Shown here: one piece after another, positions 32,733 through 41,540 of the stretch
How positions within the stretch are numbered: position 1 is the first letter of the stretch
How the letters are laid out: the number at the start of each line of letters is the position of its first letter
Position numbers and translations under genes: made by a program
NCBI RefSeq assembly: GCF_023544445.1
Contig: NZ_JALPVJ010000025.1
Location: 1-64,000 of the forward strand
Source: Actinoplanes sp. M2I2
GTDB lineage: Bacteria > Actinomycetota > Actinomycetes > Mycobacteriales > Micromonosporaceae
Direction of reading: 5' to 3'
Length of the DNA stretch: 64,000 bases
Notes under the pieces: generated by a model
What the model saw: the letters and a program-made list of their open reading frames with translations, nothing else
What the model was told of the DNA's origin: nothing
Databases searched by the model: none

Positions 32733-33679
32733 TGACGGCTCACCTGATCGCCACCCGGATCATCGAGAACGTCGAGCGGATCATCCGCGGCAAGCCCCGC
32801 CTGGTCCGGTACGCGGTGGCCGCCCTGCTGGCCGAGGGTCACCTGCTCATCGAGGACGTGCCTGGCCTGGGCAAGACGTCGCTGGCCCGCTGCCTGGCCC
32901 GCAGCATCGGCGGCTCGTGGCACCGCATCCAGTTCACCCCGGACCTGCTGCCCGGCGACATCACCGGGGTCAGCGTCTTCCTGCCCGGCAGCGACCGGTT
33001 CACCTTCCACCCGGGCGCCGTGTTCGCCAACGTCGTGGTGGCCGACGAGATCAACCGGGGCACGCCGAAGACTCAGTCCGCGCTGCTCGAGGTGATGGCC
33101 GAGCGACGGGTGACGGTGGACGCCGAGACGTACGAGGCCCCCCGGCCCTTCCTGGTCGTCGCCACGCAGAACCCGATCGAACTGGAAGGCACCTACCGGC
33201 TGCCCGAGGCACAACTCGACCGGTTCCTCATGCGGCTGTCGGTGGGCTACCCGGAGGCCGCCGACGAGGTCCGGGTGGTGCTGGCCGACCGCTTCGGCGA
33301 GTCGCCCGACGACCTGCGGCCGGTGGTCGACATCGCGGTGCTGCGCGACGCCATCGTCCAGGTGCGGGCGCTGCGGGTGGACGAGGCCGTCGCCGCGTAC
33401 GCGGTCGCCTTGTCCGCCGCGACGCGGACCCATCCGGCGGTCCGTTTCGGGGCCAGCGTGCGGGGGAGCATCGGGCTCGTCCGCGCCGCCCAGGGGCTGG
33501 CCGCCGTGGCCGGCCGCGACTTCGTGACGCCGGACGACGTGAAGGACGTGGCCGGGCCCGTCCTCGCCCACCGGCTGGTGCGCACGCCCGAGGCCGAGCT
33601 GGCCGGGCGCGACCCCGAGGGCGTCGTGGCGGAGGTCCTGGCCGCGACCGTCGTGCCCGCGACAGGCGTGGGCCGCTGA
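32732..33679 (+). CDS. MoxR-family AAA+ ATPase
   Basis: The product has 315 residues. Walker A is D-V-P-G-L-G-K-T-S-L (near residue 47), Walker B V-V-A-D-E-I-N-R, sensor 1 V-A-T-Q-N-P-I-E, and a C-terminal lid helical domain is present. Length and motifs match MoxR ATPases, which act with DUF58/VWA proteins as chaperone-like remodelers. GTG 32732 overlaps the upstream stop by one base; the DUF58 gene starts 2 nt after its own stop. Cytoplasmic, probably acting on the DUF58 membrane protein. Confidence 0.95.
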   Translation: MTAHLIATRIIENVERIIRGKPRLVRYAVAALLAEGHLLIEDVPGLGKTSLARCLARSIGGSWHRIQFTPDLLPGDITGVSVFLPGSDRFTFHPGAVFANVVVADEINRGTPKTQSALLEVMAERRVTVDAETYEAPRPFLVVATQNPIELEGTYRLPEAQLDRFLMRLSVGYPEAADEVRVVLADRFGESPDDLRPVVDIAVLRDAIVQVRALRVDEAVAAYAVALSAATRTHPAVRFGASVRGSIGLVRAAQGLAAVAGRDFVTPDDVKDVAGPVLAHRLVRTPEAELAGRDPEGVVAEVLAATVVPATGVGR

Positions 33680-33681
33680 CC

Positions 33682-34686
33682 GTGCGGCCGACCCGGCGGG
33701 GCGTCGCGGTGCTGGTCGCCGCGCTCCTTCTCGTGGCCTCCGGCTGGTGGCTGCGCTATCCGCTGCCCGCGCTGATCGGCGCGGCCGGCCTGGGCGCGGT
33801 GGCCGGGGCCCTGCTGAGCGTGCGCCGGGGCCCGCGGGTCGAGGTCACCCGCACGATCAGCCCGGAGCGGGTCGAACGGGGCGCGCGGGCCGTCGCCGTC
33901 CTCACCGTGCGCCCGCCCGGCACGACAGTCGAGATCCGCGACACCGTCGCCGGGCGCGGGCACGTGGTCCGGACCGCGGACGCCGCCGAGTATCCGCTCC
34001 CGACCGGCGTGCGCGGCCGGTTCCCGCTCGGCCCGCTCGAGGTCGGCCGGGAGGATCCGCTGGGGCTGGCCCGCAGCCGGCGCCGCACCGGTTCCACCGC
34101 GACGCTGCTGGTCCATCCGCGCCAACTGCCGGCCCGGGCCGCGGGCGGGCCGGTGCGGGCGGCCCCGGCCGGCCCGGCCACCGACGACCTGTGGCGGGGC
34201 GCGGCCGAGCCGCGGGGCATCCGCGAGTACGAGTCCGGTGACGAGATGCGGCTGGTGCACTGGCGGGCCACCGCGCACACCGGCCGGCTCATGGTCCGCG
34301 ACCTCGGCGACCCCCGGCAGGTGCGGCTCACCGTGCTGCTCGACACCCGGGCCGGCGTGCTCGGCCCGGACGACTTCGAGGAGGCAGTCGACCTGGCCGC
34401 GTCGCTGCTGGGCGCGGCGGGCCGGGCCGGGGTCCCGGCCCGCCTGGTGACCGCGGACGGCCGCGCGTCGACCGGGCACTTCCTCGAGGTTCTCGCTGAC
34501 GTGCGGCAGGACGGCCCGGGCCCGCTGACCGCGCCGGGCCGCGGCGGGCGGCTCGTGCTGATCACCGGCGGGCCCGCCGCGCCGGCCTTCCTCGGCCGGG
34601 CCTACGACAGCGTCGTGGTCCTCGCCCTCGGCCGGGGCGTCGACGCGGCGCGGGCGTTGCGATCCTGGAACGAGGCGCGTCGATGA
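33682..34686 (+). CDS. DUF58 membrane protein
   Basis: The product has 334 residues. Two close membrane helices (about 8-45) are followed by a cytosolic domain with the DUF58 signature R-G-I-R-E-Y-E-S-G-D-E-M-R-L-V-H-W-R-A-T (near 175-195). A VWA-like region (about 210-330) begins V-L-L-D-T-R. DUF58 proteins pair with MoxR ATPases. GTG 33682 is 2 nt after the MoxR stop; its stop overlaps the next ATG (ATGA at 34683). Role is inferred from family only. Confidence 0.92.
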   Translation: MRPTRRGVAVLVAALLLVASGWWLRYPLPALIGAAGLGAVAGALLSVRRGPRVEVTRTISPERVERGARAVAVLTVRPPGTTVEIRDTVAGRGHVVRTADAAEYPLPTGVRGRFPLGPLEVGREDPLGLARSRRRTGSTATLLVHPRQLPARAAGGPVRAAPAGPATDDLWRGAAEPRGIREYESGDEMRLVHWRATAHTGRLMVRDLGDPRQVRLTVLLDTRAGVLGPDDFEEAVDLAASLLGAAGRAGVPARLVTADGRASTGHFLEVLADVRQDGPGPLTAPGRGGRLVLITGGPAAPAFLGRAYDSVVVLALGRGVDAARALRSWNEARR

Positions 34687-36782
34687 GCCGAGTCCGCGCC
34701 GTCCCGGTCGTGCTGACCACGGTCCTCGGCGGTCTGCTGTTCGCGCCGGTGTTCGGCCTGACCGCGCTGCTGGTGCCGGTGGGGGCGCCGGCGCTGGCCG
34801 TGCTGGTGGTGGCGCTGCTCGGCAATCGGGTGCCCGACTGGCGCCCGTTGCTGGCCACCGTGGCCGGGCTGCTGACGATCGGCGCGACGTTGCTGTGGCC
34901 GACGACGGTGGCCGGGCTGCCCACCGCCGCGACCCTGCACGCCGTCGTCGACGGGGTCACCCGCTCATGGCGGCAGACGCTCGAGTCGACGTGGCCGGTC
35001 CGGCCCGAGACCGAGTTGATCATCTTTGTACCGCTGCTGACCGTGGCCGCCGCGGTCGTCGCCCTGGAGCTGCTCCACCGGCTCCGCAGCCCGTTGCCGG
35101 CCCTGCTCCCGGGCCTCGCCCTGCTCCTGTTCGCCCAGGCCCACGTACCCCTGACGACCGGGCCGGCGGTCGGCGTCGCGCTCGGCTGGGCCGGGCTCGC
35201 GGGCGTGCTGCTCGCTCGGGCCCGGGCCGTAGCGCTGATCCCGGCCGCGGCGGGCGCCGTGGGCGCGGTGGTGCTGGCCGGCGTCGTCGTGTCGCCCGCC
35301 GGCGCGCGCTTCTCGTTCCGCGCCGACCCGCCGCCCCCGCCGGTGCCCGCCCCGCTGACGAGCCCGCTCGACGAACTGGCCGGACGGCTGGCGCAGCCGG
35401 GTACGCCGGTGTTCCGGTTCCGGGCCGACGTGGTGCCCGACCGGTGGCAACTGGTGGTGCTGGACCGGTTCGACGGCGTCGAGTGGACACCCGGGGACCG
35501 GCTGCGCCGCCTCGGCGCCCGGCTGCCGCCGGTGATCACCGGCCCGGTGCGCGAGCGGGCCGCGACCGTGGCCGGCGCGCCCGGCCCGTGGCTGCCCAGC
35601 CAGACCTGGCCGGCCGCGGTCGAGGGGGCGGCGCCGTACGTCGCCCCCGGTCACGGAACACTGCTGCTGGCCGGCCCGGTCGACTACACGCTGCGGTGGT
35701 GGGAGCCCCAGATCGACGGGGCGGCGCTGCTGCGCTCCGGGGTGGACGACCGGGCGCCGGGTGGGCTCGGTCCCATCGGCAACGCACCCCCCGGACTGGC
35801 CGAGCTCGCGGCCCGGGCGACCGGCGGGCAGCGCTCGTCCTTCCGGGCCGCCCTGCGGCTGGAGGCCTGGTTCCGCGCCGAGTACCGCCTGGCGACCGGC
35901 GACGATCTGCCCACGGGGCACAGCTGGCCGCAGCTCGCCGAGTTCCTGCGGACGACCCGGCGGGGAACGAGTGAGCAGGTGGCCGCCGCGTACGTCGTCC
36001 TGGCCCGGATGGCCGGCATCCCGGCCCGCCTGGCCGTCGGCTACCGCACGCCCGCCCGCCCGGACGCCGACGGCGCCTACACGGTCCGCAACGGCGACGC
36101 GCTGGCCTGGCCCGAGGTGGCCGTGCCCGGCGCGGGCTGGATCCCGCTCGACCCGACCGGTCAGGCGTCCGCCGCCGGAGTCCGGGCCACCGGTCCGGCC
36201 GCGGCGGCGCAGCAGGCCCGTTCGGCCCGGCCCGGCCGGCCCGGCGCCGCTCCCCCGGCTCCGGCGGCGGCGCCCGTCCCCGCGGCGGCCCGGCCGCGTC
36301 ACCGGTCACCGTGGTGGGCGCTGGTTCCCGGCGTCCTGCTCGCCTGGCCGGTCGTCGTGCCGCTGCTCTGGGCCGCCCGGGCCGGGCTCCGCCGCCGGCG
36401 TCGCGGCGCCGACGGCGTGCTGGCGGCGGCCGGCGAGGCCCGCGACCGGTTGCTGGCGTACGGCCTGACCGTCTCCCCCGCGATGACCCTGCGCGACCTG
36501 GCCTGCGGGATACCCGAGCCCGCCACGGCGGCGCTGCGCCGGCTCGGAGCGGTCGCCGACCGGGCGGCCTGGTCCGGTGACGGTGTGCGCCGCGCCGACC
36601 TCGCCGAGGCCTGGTCGTCGGTTCGCGCGCTCCGGCGCGGCCTGGCCGAACGGGGCCCGCGGGCCCGGCTGCTGGCCGCGGTCAGCCTGCGCGGCCTGTC
36701 CGCGACCCGTCACCGCCACCGGCCGGACCCCCCGGCCGGAACCGCCGGCGTGGGGCAACCCCGGGATCGAGCTCCTTCATGA
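34683..36782 (+). CDS. Multi-pass protein with transglutaminase-like domain lacking catalytic Cys and His
   Basis: The product has 699 residues. An N-terminal block of about six membrane helices (10-215) precedes an extracytoplasmic region with a transglutaminase-like core (about 395-500), a Pro/Ala linker, one more helix (about 545-565) and a cytosolic C-terminal domain. It has the TgpA-like order. In active relatives the core reads D-C-E-Q and D-A-H-A-W; here it is T-S430-E-Q and D-A-L474-A-W. Only the third residue, D490 (P-L-D-P-T), is kept. The fold signature G-I-P-A-R-L-A-V-G-Y is intact, so this is probably a pseudoenzyme retained for a structural role, not a decaying gene. It is coupled to DUF58 by ATGA. 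Confidence 0.88.
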   Translation: MSRVRAVPVVLTTVLGGLLFAPVFGLTALLVPVGAPALAVLVVALLGNRVPDWRPLLATVAGLLTIGATLLWPTTVAGLPTAATLHAVVDGVTRSWRQTLESTWPVRPETELIIFVPLLTVAAAVVALELLHRLRSPLPALLPGLALLLFAQAHVPLTTGPAVGVALGWAGLAGVLLARARAVALIPAAAGAVGAVVLAGVVVSPAGARFSFRADPPPPPVPAPLTSPLDELAGRLAQPGTPVFRFRADVVPDRWQLVVLDRFDGVEWTPGDRLRRLGARLPPVITGPVRERAATVAGAPGPWLPSQTWPAAVEGAAPYVAPGHGTLLLAGPVDYTLRWWEPQIDGAALLRSGVDDRAPGGLGPIGNAPPGLAELAARATGGQRSSFRAALRLEAWFRAEYRLATGDDLPTGHSWPQLAEFLRTTRRGTSEQVAAAYVVLARMAGIPARLAVGYRTPARPDADGAYTVRNGDALAWPEVAVPGAGWIPLDPTGQASAAGVRATGPAAAAQQARSARPGRPGAAPPAPAAAPVPAAARPRHRSPWWALVPGVLLAWPVVVPLLWAARAGLRRRRRGADGVLAAAGEARDRLLAYGLTVSPAMTLRDLACGIPEPATAALRRLGAVADRAAWSGDGVRRADLAEAWSSVRALRRGLAERGPRARLLAAVSLRGLSATRHRHRPDPPAGTAGVGQPRDRAPS

Positions 36783-36922
36783 CAGTCCTGTGTCGCCACC
36801 GGCACGGTTCCGATACAGGCCAGCCGGTCACCAGGCCGGGAACCCGGCGTCCATGAAAAACTCCGGAATCATCACCGCCGGCCTCCTGGCCGGCCTGCGC
36901 GGCCGTCGCTGGGAACGACGAA

Positions 36923-36954
36923 GCCGCCCGCGGGAGAGGTCTCCCACGGGCGGC
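36923..36954. terminator. Strong bidirectional terminator hairpin
   Basis: GCCGCCCG (36923-36930) pairs with CGGGCGGC (36947-36954), and the inner GGGAGA (36932-36937) pairs with TCTCCC (36940-36945). One C/A mismatch interrupts the stem. It lies between the convergent transglutaminase-like and GH81 genes and can serve both strands. Confidence 0.7.
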
Positions 36955-36957
36955 CCC

Positions 36958-36987
36958 GGTCGGTCAGCTGCAGGTCGGTCAGCTGCA
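36958..36987. repeat. 15-bp tandem duplication across the GH81 stop codon
   Basis: GGTCGGTCAGCTGCA occurs twice in a row (36958-36972 and 36973-36987). The stop codon of the GH81 gene (36979-36981) is in the right copy. The left copy repeats it 15 nt further on, giving an in-frame second stop. Confidence 0.85.
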
Positions 36988-39786
36988 GGCGTAGACCTTG
37001 AACTCCCACAGCGAGTAGCCGTACGGCGTGCCGCGCTCGGTGCCGTACATGCGCACGTAGCGGGCGTCACCGGTGAGCGCGTGCGTGGCCTGCCCGCCGG
37101 TTCCGGTGCCGGTGACCGTGACGGCCGGCGTCCAGGTGGTGCCGTTGGCCGACGTCTCGATGCGGTACGACCGGCCGAACGCCGCCTCCCAGCTCAGCTC
37201 GACCCGGTTGAGGGCCCGCGACGAACCGAGGTCGACCTGGAGCCACTGCGGGTCGGCGAACGCCGACGACCAGCGGGTGCCGGCGTTGCCGTCCACCGCG
37301 TTGCCGGCCGGGAAGCCGGCCTCGGTGGTCGACGCCGTCGCCGGGCGGGCCTGCGAGGCCAGGGTGCCCGTGCCGCAGCCGGTCGGCGGCGGGTCGGTCG
37401 GGGGCGGGTCGGTCGGGGTGGTGCCGCCGCCGCTCGCGTTGCCGCCCGACCAGTTGGTCGCGCCACTGGCCACCGTCTTGCCGGCCGGCAGGGCGAGCGT
37501 CCGGCCGTCGGAGAACGTGACGGTCTGCGCGCTGCCGGTGATGTTTGAGGCCACGTACGTCTTGGCCCCGTTCTTGACGAAGACCTTGGCCAGCGGGTGG
37601 TTGGCCGTGACCGTGGTGTCGACCTGCCCGAGCGCGGCCAGGTTGCGGATCCAGTGGAAGGTGTGGGCCTTGCTCTCGCCCTCCTCCGGCGTGTACGAGG
37701 TGTCGGCCCGGAAGCGCGCCAGCGCCCCGTCCGGATCGCCCAGCGCGAGGTACTGCCAGAGCATGTCGCGCCAGAGCGTGGGTTCACCGCCGTTGTTGCG
37801 CACCAGCTCGGCGTACGTGCTGCGGACCGCGGCCGGGTGGTCGCCCAGGTAGAACTGGCCACCGGTGATCGGCAGCATGTTGATGCCGACGATCATCTCG
37901 TGCTCGCCGGAGAACCAGGTCGCGTACGCCCCGCCGGAGCCCCACACGATGGCCGAGTAGTTGTGCCCCCAGTTCGCCGGGAAGTTCTCGTTGCGCACGT
38001 CGAACCAGTACTCGTTGATGGCCGCGGCCTGGGTCGTGTAGATCCAGACGCCGGCGTCGCGCACGGCGGTGTTGCCGGTGGCCTGACCCCACTGGATCAG
38101 CGCGTTGGCGAAGTTCTGTCCCTCCGACGAGGACTCCTGGTTGTTGCCGGCGCCGAACGAGCCGTGCCCGGACGCCCAGTCGTGACCCTCGTAGATGTCG
38201 AAGTCGCGCAGGTACGGGAACCGGCTGTCGGAGCGGTCGTAGTTGTTGGCGTCGCGGATCAGCAGGTCGACCATGCCGCCGTACCGGCCGGCCGAGGCCC
38301 ACGCCGGGTCGAACTTGGCCAGCGTCGCCGCCGCGGCGATGAAGTAGCCGTAGTGGAAGTGGTGGTCGTTGAGTTCCTGGTCGGAGCCGTACGACGCCGG
38401 GTAGCCGATCAGCGTGCCCCAGTTGCGGTCGTAGTAGAAGACGCGTGAGGTCTTGCCGGGCGTCGCGGTGAACCAGTCGGTCAGGCGCGTCCGGATGACG
38501 TTGAGGGCGGAGTCCCGTACGGAGGTGATGTTGAGTTGATCGGCGATCTCCGCGATCCGGGCCGCGCGGCCGAGGCCCTTGCCGGTCCAGTACGTGTCGT
38601 CGCCACGGAAGTCGGCCGGGTTGTTCAGCTCGGCGTTGAGGAAGTTCGTGACCGTGCCGAGGTCGGCGCCGGAGGAGTCGCCCACGGCCGGGATCTCCGG
38701 GAGCACCCCGGTGTACTTCATGGACGTGGTGAACTGCGTGCCGGTGACGACGCGCATGGCGCCGCGCGGTGACACGTAGCTCTGCGCCAGCGGGGTCGAC
38801 CCGGTCAGGTAGCGCCACTGGTGCGGGTAGAGCGCGATGACCGTGCCGGTGCCGCTGCCCTCACGGGCGGTCGTCGTCAGGGCGTAGGTGGTGTTGACCG
38901 TGCCGCCGGCCTGGTTGTAGCTGTAGGACAGGCGGCTGCCGGTGACGTGGTTGTGCGCGTACGGCGTGAACCGGTCGGCCAGCGCGATCTTGTCGGCCGT
39001 GCTGGTCGACGCCGTGGTCGGCAGCACGGCCACCGACAGGTAGCCGCGCCCGGCCAGGTTGGACCGGATCGTGGTGCCGCTGTGCGCCCACGTGGCGCCG
39101 GTCGGGGCCCAGGCGACGTAGTCGTGGCCGCCGATCGAGAAGCCGATCCGGTTGCCGCTGTTCGACCACGCGGTGCCCGTCCCGGTCGTGGTGATCACCG
39201 CGTCGCCGCCGGTCACCTGGTAGTACGAGAGCGGCAGCCCGCGGCCGACGGTGGCCCGCAGGGTGCGCCCGCCGCCGCTGAGCGCGGTGCTGACCGTCCA
39301 GTCGCTCCAGCCGTCGACCAGGGCCTGGGTGGCGTTCAACCCGTCGACCCCGACGCGCACGTGCTCGGCGTACGGGTAGTGGAATTCGCCGGTCCCGGTC
39401 GCCGAGCCGCTGATCGCGGCGTCGGTCTGGTAGGACAGGCCCATGCCGCCCGCGCCCGGCTTGTAGGCGGCCGGGCCGGCGAACAGCGGCATCGAGAACT
39501 GGCAGTCGATGCGCTTGTAGAGCAGCGAGGACCACCAGTCGTTGGTGGGCACCGGGCCGGCCGGGGCGTTGCCGGTGACGTACTGCCGGGGGTTGGTCGA
39601 GATCGAGCCGCACCCGGTGGGCAGGCTGCGGCCGGCCGGGAGGGTCTCGGCGTAACTGCCGGCGCCGACCGGGGCGGCCGAGGCGCTGCCGGCGCCGGTC
39701 GTCACCGCGAGGCCGCCGGCGCCGAGCGCGACGAGGGCGGCGGTGAGCAGACCGGTGAGACGTCGGGAGGAAGGGGATCGTGCCAT
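36979..39786 (-). CDS. Secreted GH81 endo-beta-1,3-glucanase with C-terminal F5/8-type domain
   Basis: The product has 935 residues. A signal peptide (1-37, S-S-R-R-L-T-G-L-L-T-A-A-L ending A-S-A-A) precedes the GH81 catalytic region (about 45-770), with L-N-D-H-H-F-H-Y-G-Y-F containing D474 and Q-E-S-S-S-E-G-Q-N near 550 as catalytic elements. After a Pro/Thr linker (about 780-805) comes a discoidin-like F5/8 C carbohydrate-binding domain (about 810-935). GH81 enzymes cleave beta-1,3-glucan, for instance in fungal walls. ATG 39786 has GGAGG 8 nt upstream. A promoter (39858-39886) and LacI-type operator (39836-39847) precede it. It ends convergently at a strong hairpin and a small tandem duplication. 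Confidence 0.92.
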   Translation of the reverse strand: MARSPSSRRLTGLLTAALVALGAGGLAVTTGAGSASAAPVGAGSYAETLPAGRSLPTGCGSISTNPRQYVTGNAPAGPVPTNDWWSSLLYKRIDCQFSMPLFAGPAAYKPGAGGMGLSYQTDAAISGSATGTGEFHYPYAEHVRVGVDGLNATQALVDGWSDWTVSTALSGGGRTLRATVGRGLPLSYYQVTGGDAVITTTGTGTAWSNSGNRIGFSIGGHDYVAWAPTGATWAHSGTTIRSNLAGRGYLSVAVLPTTASTSTADKIALADRFTPYAHNHVTGSRLSYSYNQAGGTVNTTYALTTTAREGSGTGTVIALYPHQWRYLTGSTPLAQSYVSPRGAMRVVTGTQFTTSMKYTGVLPEIPAVGDSSGADLGTVTNFLNAELNNPADFRGDDTYWTGKGLGRAARIAEIADQLNITSVRDSALNVIRTRLTDWFTATPGKTSRVFYYDRNWGTLIGYPASYGSDQELNDHHFHYGYFIAAAATLAKFDPAWASAGRYGGMVDLLIRDANNYDRSDSRFPYLRDFDIYEGHDWASGHGSFGAGNNQESSSEGQNFANALIQWGQATGNTAVRDAGVWIYTTQAAAINEYWFDVRNENFPANWGHNYSAIVWGSGGAYATWFSGEHEMIVGINMLPITGGQFYLGDHPAAVRSTYAELVRNNGGEPTLWRDMLWQYLALGDPDGALARFRADTSYTPEEGESKAHTFHWIRNLAALGQVDTTVTANHPLAKVFVKNGAKTYVASNITGSAQTVTFSDGRTLALPAGKTVASGATNWSGGNASGGGTTPTDPPPTDPPPTGCGTGTLASQARPATASTTEAGFPAGNAVDGNAGTRWSSAFADPQWLQVDLGSSRALNRVELSWEAAFGRSYRIETSANGTTWTPAVTVTGTGTGGQATHALTGDARYVRMYGTERGTPYGYSLWEFKVYACS

Positions 39787-39835
39787 GCGGATGGCCTCCA
39801 GGGGGATGGGGGATCCGGAGGGCGCCAACCGGGGA

Positions 39836-39847
39836 GAGAGCGCTCTC
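39836..39847. promoter_or_regulatory. LacI-type operator for GH81 gene
   Basis: GAGAGCGCTCTC is a perfect 12-bp palindrome with the A-G-C-G-C-T centre typical of actinomycete LacI-family sugar regulators (CebR-like boxes). It lies about 50 nt upstream of the GH81 ATG, just downstream of the predicted transcription start, where a repressor would block elongation. Confidence 0.65.
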
Positions 39848-39857
39848 CAACTCTCAG

Positions 39858-39886
39858 AACCTATCGACACCAGGAAGTTTCGTCAA
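39858..39886 (-). promoter_or_regulatory. Predicted housekeeping promoter of GH81 gene
   Basis: On the minus strand, TTGACG (39886-39881) and TAGGTT (39863-39858) are separated by exactly 17 nt, close to the actinomycete housekeeping-sigma consensus. The start would be near 39851, right before the palindrome at 39836-39847. Confidence 0.65.
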
Positions 39887-39959
39887 TGTTACGAAGACCG
39901 GGCGGCAGGCCCGGGCGGGTGCGCGGTATAACAGTGATCCACCCGGGCGGAGGTACGTG

Positions 39960-40850
39960 ATGGCAGCATCCGAGCCGGAGTTCGGCGACCAGGCGCTGAT
40001 CGCCTGCGAGAGCCTGGTGCGCATCTATCAGACCGGGCCGGTGGAGATCCAGGCGCTGCAGGGACTCGATCTGGTCGTCGAACGGGGCGAGATGGTCGCG
40101 GTCGTCGGCGCCTCCGGTTCGGGCAAGTCGACGCTGCTGTCCATCCTGGCCGGGGTCGACGCCCCGACCGCCGGGCGGGCCCGGGTCGAGAAGTGGAACC
40201 TGCTGTCGATGTCGCGCGCCGACCGGGTGCGCTACCGGCGGCACACCGTCGGCTTCGTCCGGCAGCAGACCGCCAGCAACCTCATCCCGTACCTGACCGC
40301 GCGACAGATGGTCGACCTGCCGATGACCGCCGCCGGCACGCCCAAGGCCGTCCGCCGGCAGCGGGCAGGCGAGCTGCTCGACGCGCTGGGCGTCGGCCAG
40401 TACGCCGGGCGCACGCCGGGCCAGCTGTCCGGCGGGCAGCAGATGCGCGTCGCCATCGCGGTCGCGCTGGCCAACCAGCCGCACGTGCTGCTGGCCGACG
40501 AGCCGACCGGTGAGCTCGACACGGCCACCTCGGCCGAGGTGTTCGGCGCCCTGCGCGACGTCAACCGCGACCTCGGCGTCACCGTCGTGGTGGTCACCCA
40601 CGACCCGGCGGTCAGCGGCCAGGTCGAGCGGACCGTGGCGATCCGCGACGGACGCACCAGCAGCGAGGTGCTGCGCCGCACCGCGACCGCCGACGACGGC
40701 GGCACCCACGTCATCGCCGAGGAGTACGCCGTGATGGACCGGGCCGGGCGCATCCAGGTGCCCCGCGACTACCGCGAGGCCCTCGCGCTGACCAGACGGG
40801 TCCGGCTCGCGCTCGAACCCGACCACATCACGATCCGGCCCGACGCATGA
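39960..40850 (+). CDS. ABC transporter ATP-binding protein (first of pair)
   Basis: The product has 296 residues. Walker A is G-A-S-G-S-G-K-S-T, signature L-S-G-G-Q-Q-M-R-V, Walker B V-L-L-A-D-E-P-T-G, and the H-loop V-V-T-H-D. It is of the LolD/MacB-like type that works with FtsX-fold permeases. A C-terminal extension of about 60 residues follows the usual end. ATG 39960 has GGAGG 6 nt upstream. Its stop overlaps the second ATPase gene (ATGA at 40847), and two large FtsX-like permeases follow, so the four genes form one transport system. Confidence 0.93.
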   Translation: MAASEPEFGDQALIACESLVRIYQTGPVEIQALQGLDLVVERGEMVAVVGASGSGKSTLLSILAGVDAPTAGRARVEKWNLLSMSRADRVRYRRHTVGFVRQQTASNLIPYLTARQMVDLPMTAAGTPKAVRRQRAGELLDALGVGQYAGRTPGQLSGGQQMRVAIAVALANQPHVLLADEPTGELDTATSAEVFGALRDVNRDLGVTVVVVTHDPAVSGQVERTVAIRDGRTSSEVLRRTATADDGGTHVIAEEYAVMDRAGRIQVPRDYREALALTRRVRLALEPDHITIRPDA

Positions 40851-41524
40851 CCGGCGCGCTGCTGGCCGTCCGGCAGGTGAACCGCACCTTCGGGTCGGGC
40901 GCGGCCGCCGTGCACGCCCTGCGGGACGTCTCGTTCGACGTCGAGCCGGGCACGATGGTGGCCCTGGTCGGCCGGTCCGGCTCCGGCAAGACCACGCTGC
41001 TCAACGTGATCGGCGGGCTCGACCGGCCCGACTCCGGCACGGTCATGGTCGACGGGCTGGAGGTCACCGGCCTGGACGAGGACGGCCTGTCCCGCCTGCG
41101 CCGCGACAAGGTCTCCTACGTGTTCCAGACGTTCGGGCTGATCCCCGTGCTGTCCGCGGCCGAGAACGTGGGCGTGCCGCTGCGGCTGGCCCGGGCCGAG
41201 CCCCGCGAGCGCGAGCGCCGGGTGCGGCTGCTGCTCGATCTGGTCGGCCTGGGCGACCACGCCGAGCAGCGGCCCGGCGAGCTGTCCGGCGGCCAGCAAC
41301 AGCGGGTGGCGATCGCCCGCGCGCTGGCCGCCTCGCCCCGGCTGCTGGTCGCCGACGAGCCGACCGGTCAGCTCGACGCCGAGACCGGCCTGGCCGTGAT
41401 GGGACTGCTGCGCGGCGTCGTCGAGTCCGAGGGCGTCACGGCCGTCGTCGCCACCCACGACCCCGTCATGATGGCGCTGGCCGACCGGGTGATCCGGATC
41501 GGCGACGGGCGGGTGGAGCCGTGA
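40847..41524 (+). CDS. ABC transporter ATP-binding protein (second of pair)
   Basis: The product has 225 residues, the typical length of MacB/LolD-type ATPases. Walker A is G-R-S-G-S-G-K-T-T, signature L-S-G-G-Q-Q-Q-R-V, Walker B L-L-V-A-D-E-P-T-G, and the H-loop V-A-T-H-D-P. It overlaps the first ATPase by 4 nt and is followed 16 nt later by the first permease. Two different ATPases may form a heterodimer, or serve one permease each. Confidence 0.94.
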   Translation: MTGALLAVRQVNRTFGSGAAAVHALRDVSFDVEPGTMVALVGRSGSGKTTLLNVIGGLDRPDSGTVMVDGLEVTGLDEDGLSRLRRDKVSYVFQTFGLIPVLSAAENVGVPLRLARAEPRERERRVRLLLDLVGLGDHAEQRPGELSGGQQQRVAIARALAASPRLLVADEPTGQLDAETGLAVMGLLRGVVESEGVTAVVATHDPVMMALADRVIRIGDGRVEP

Positions 41525-41540
41525 CCGCCCGGACGTCTCC

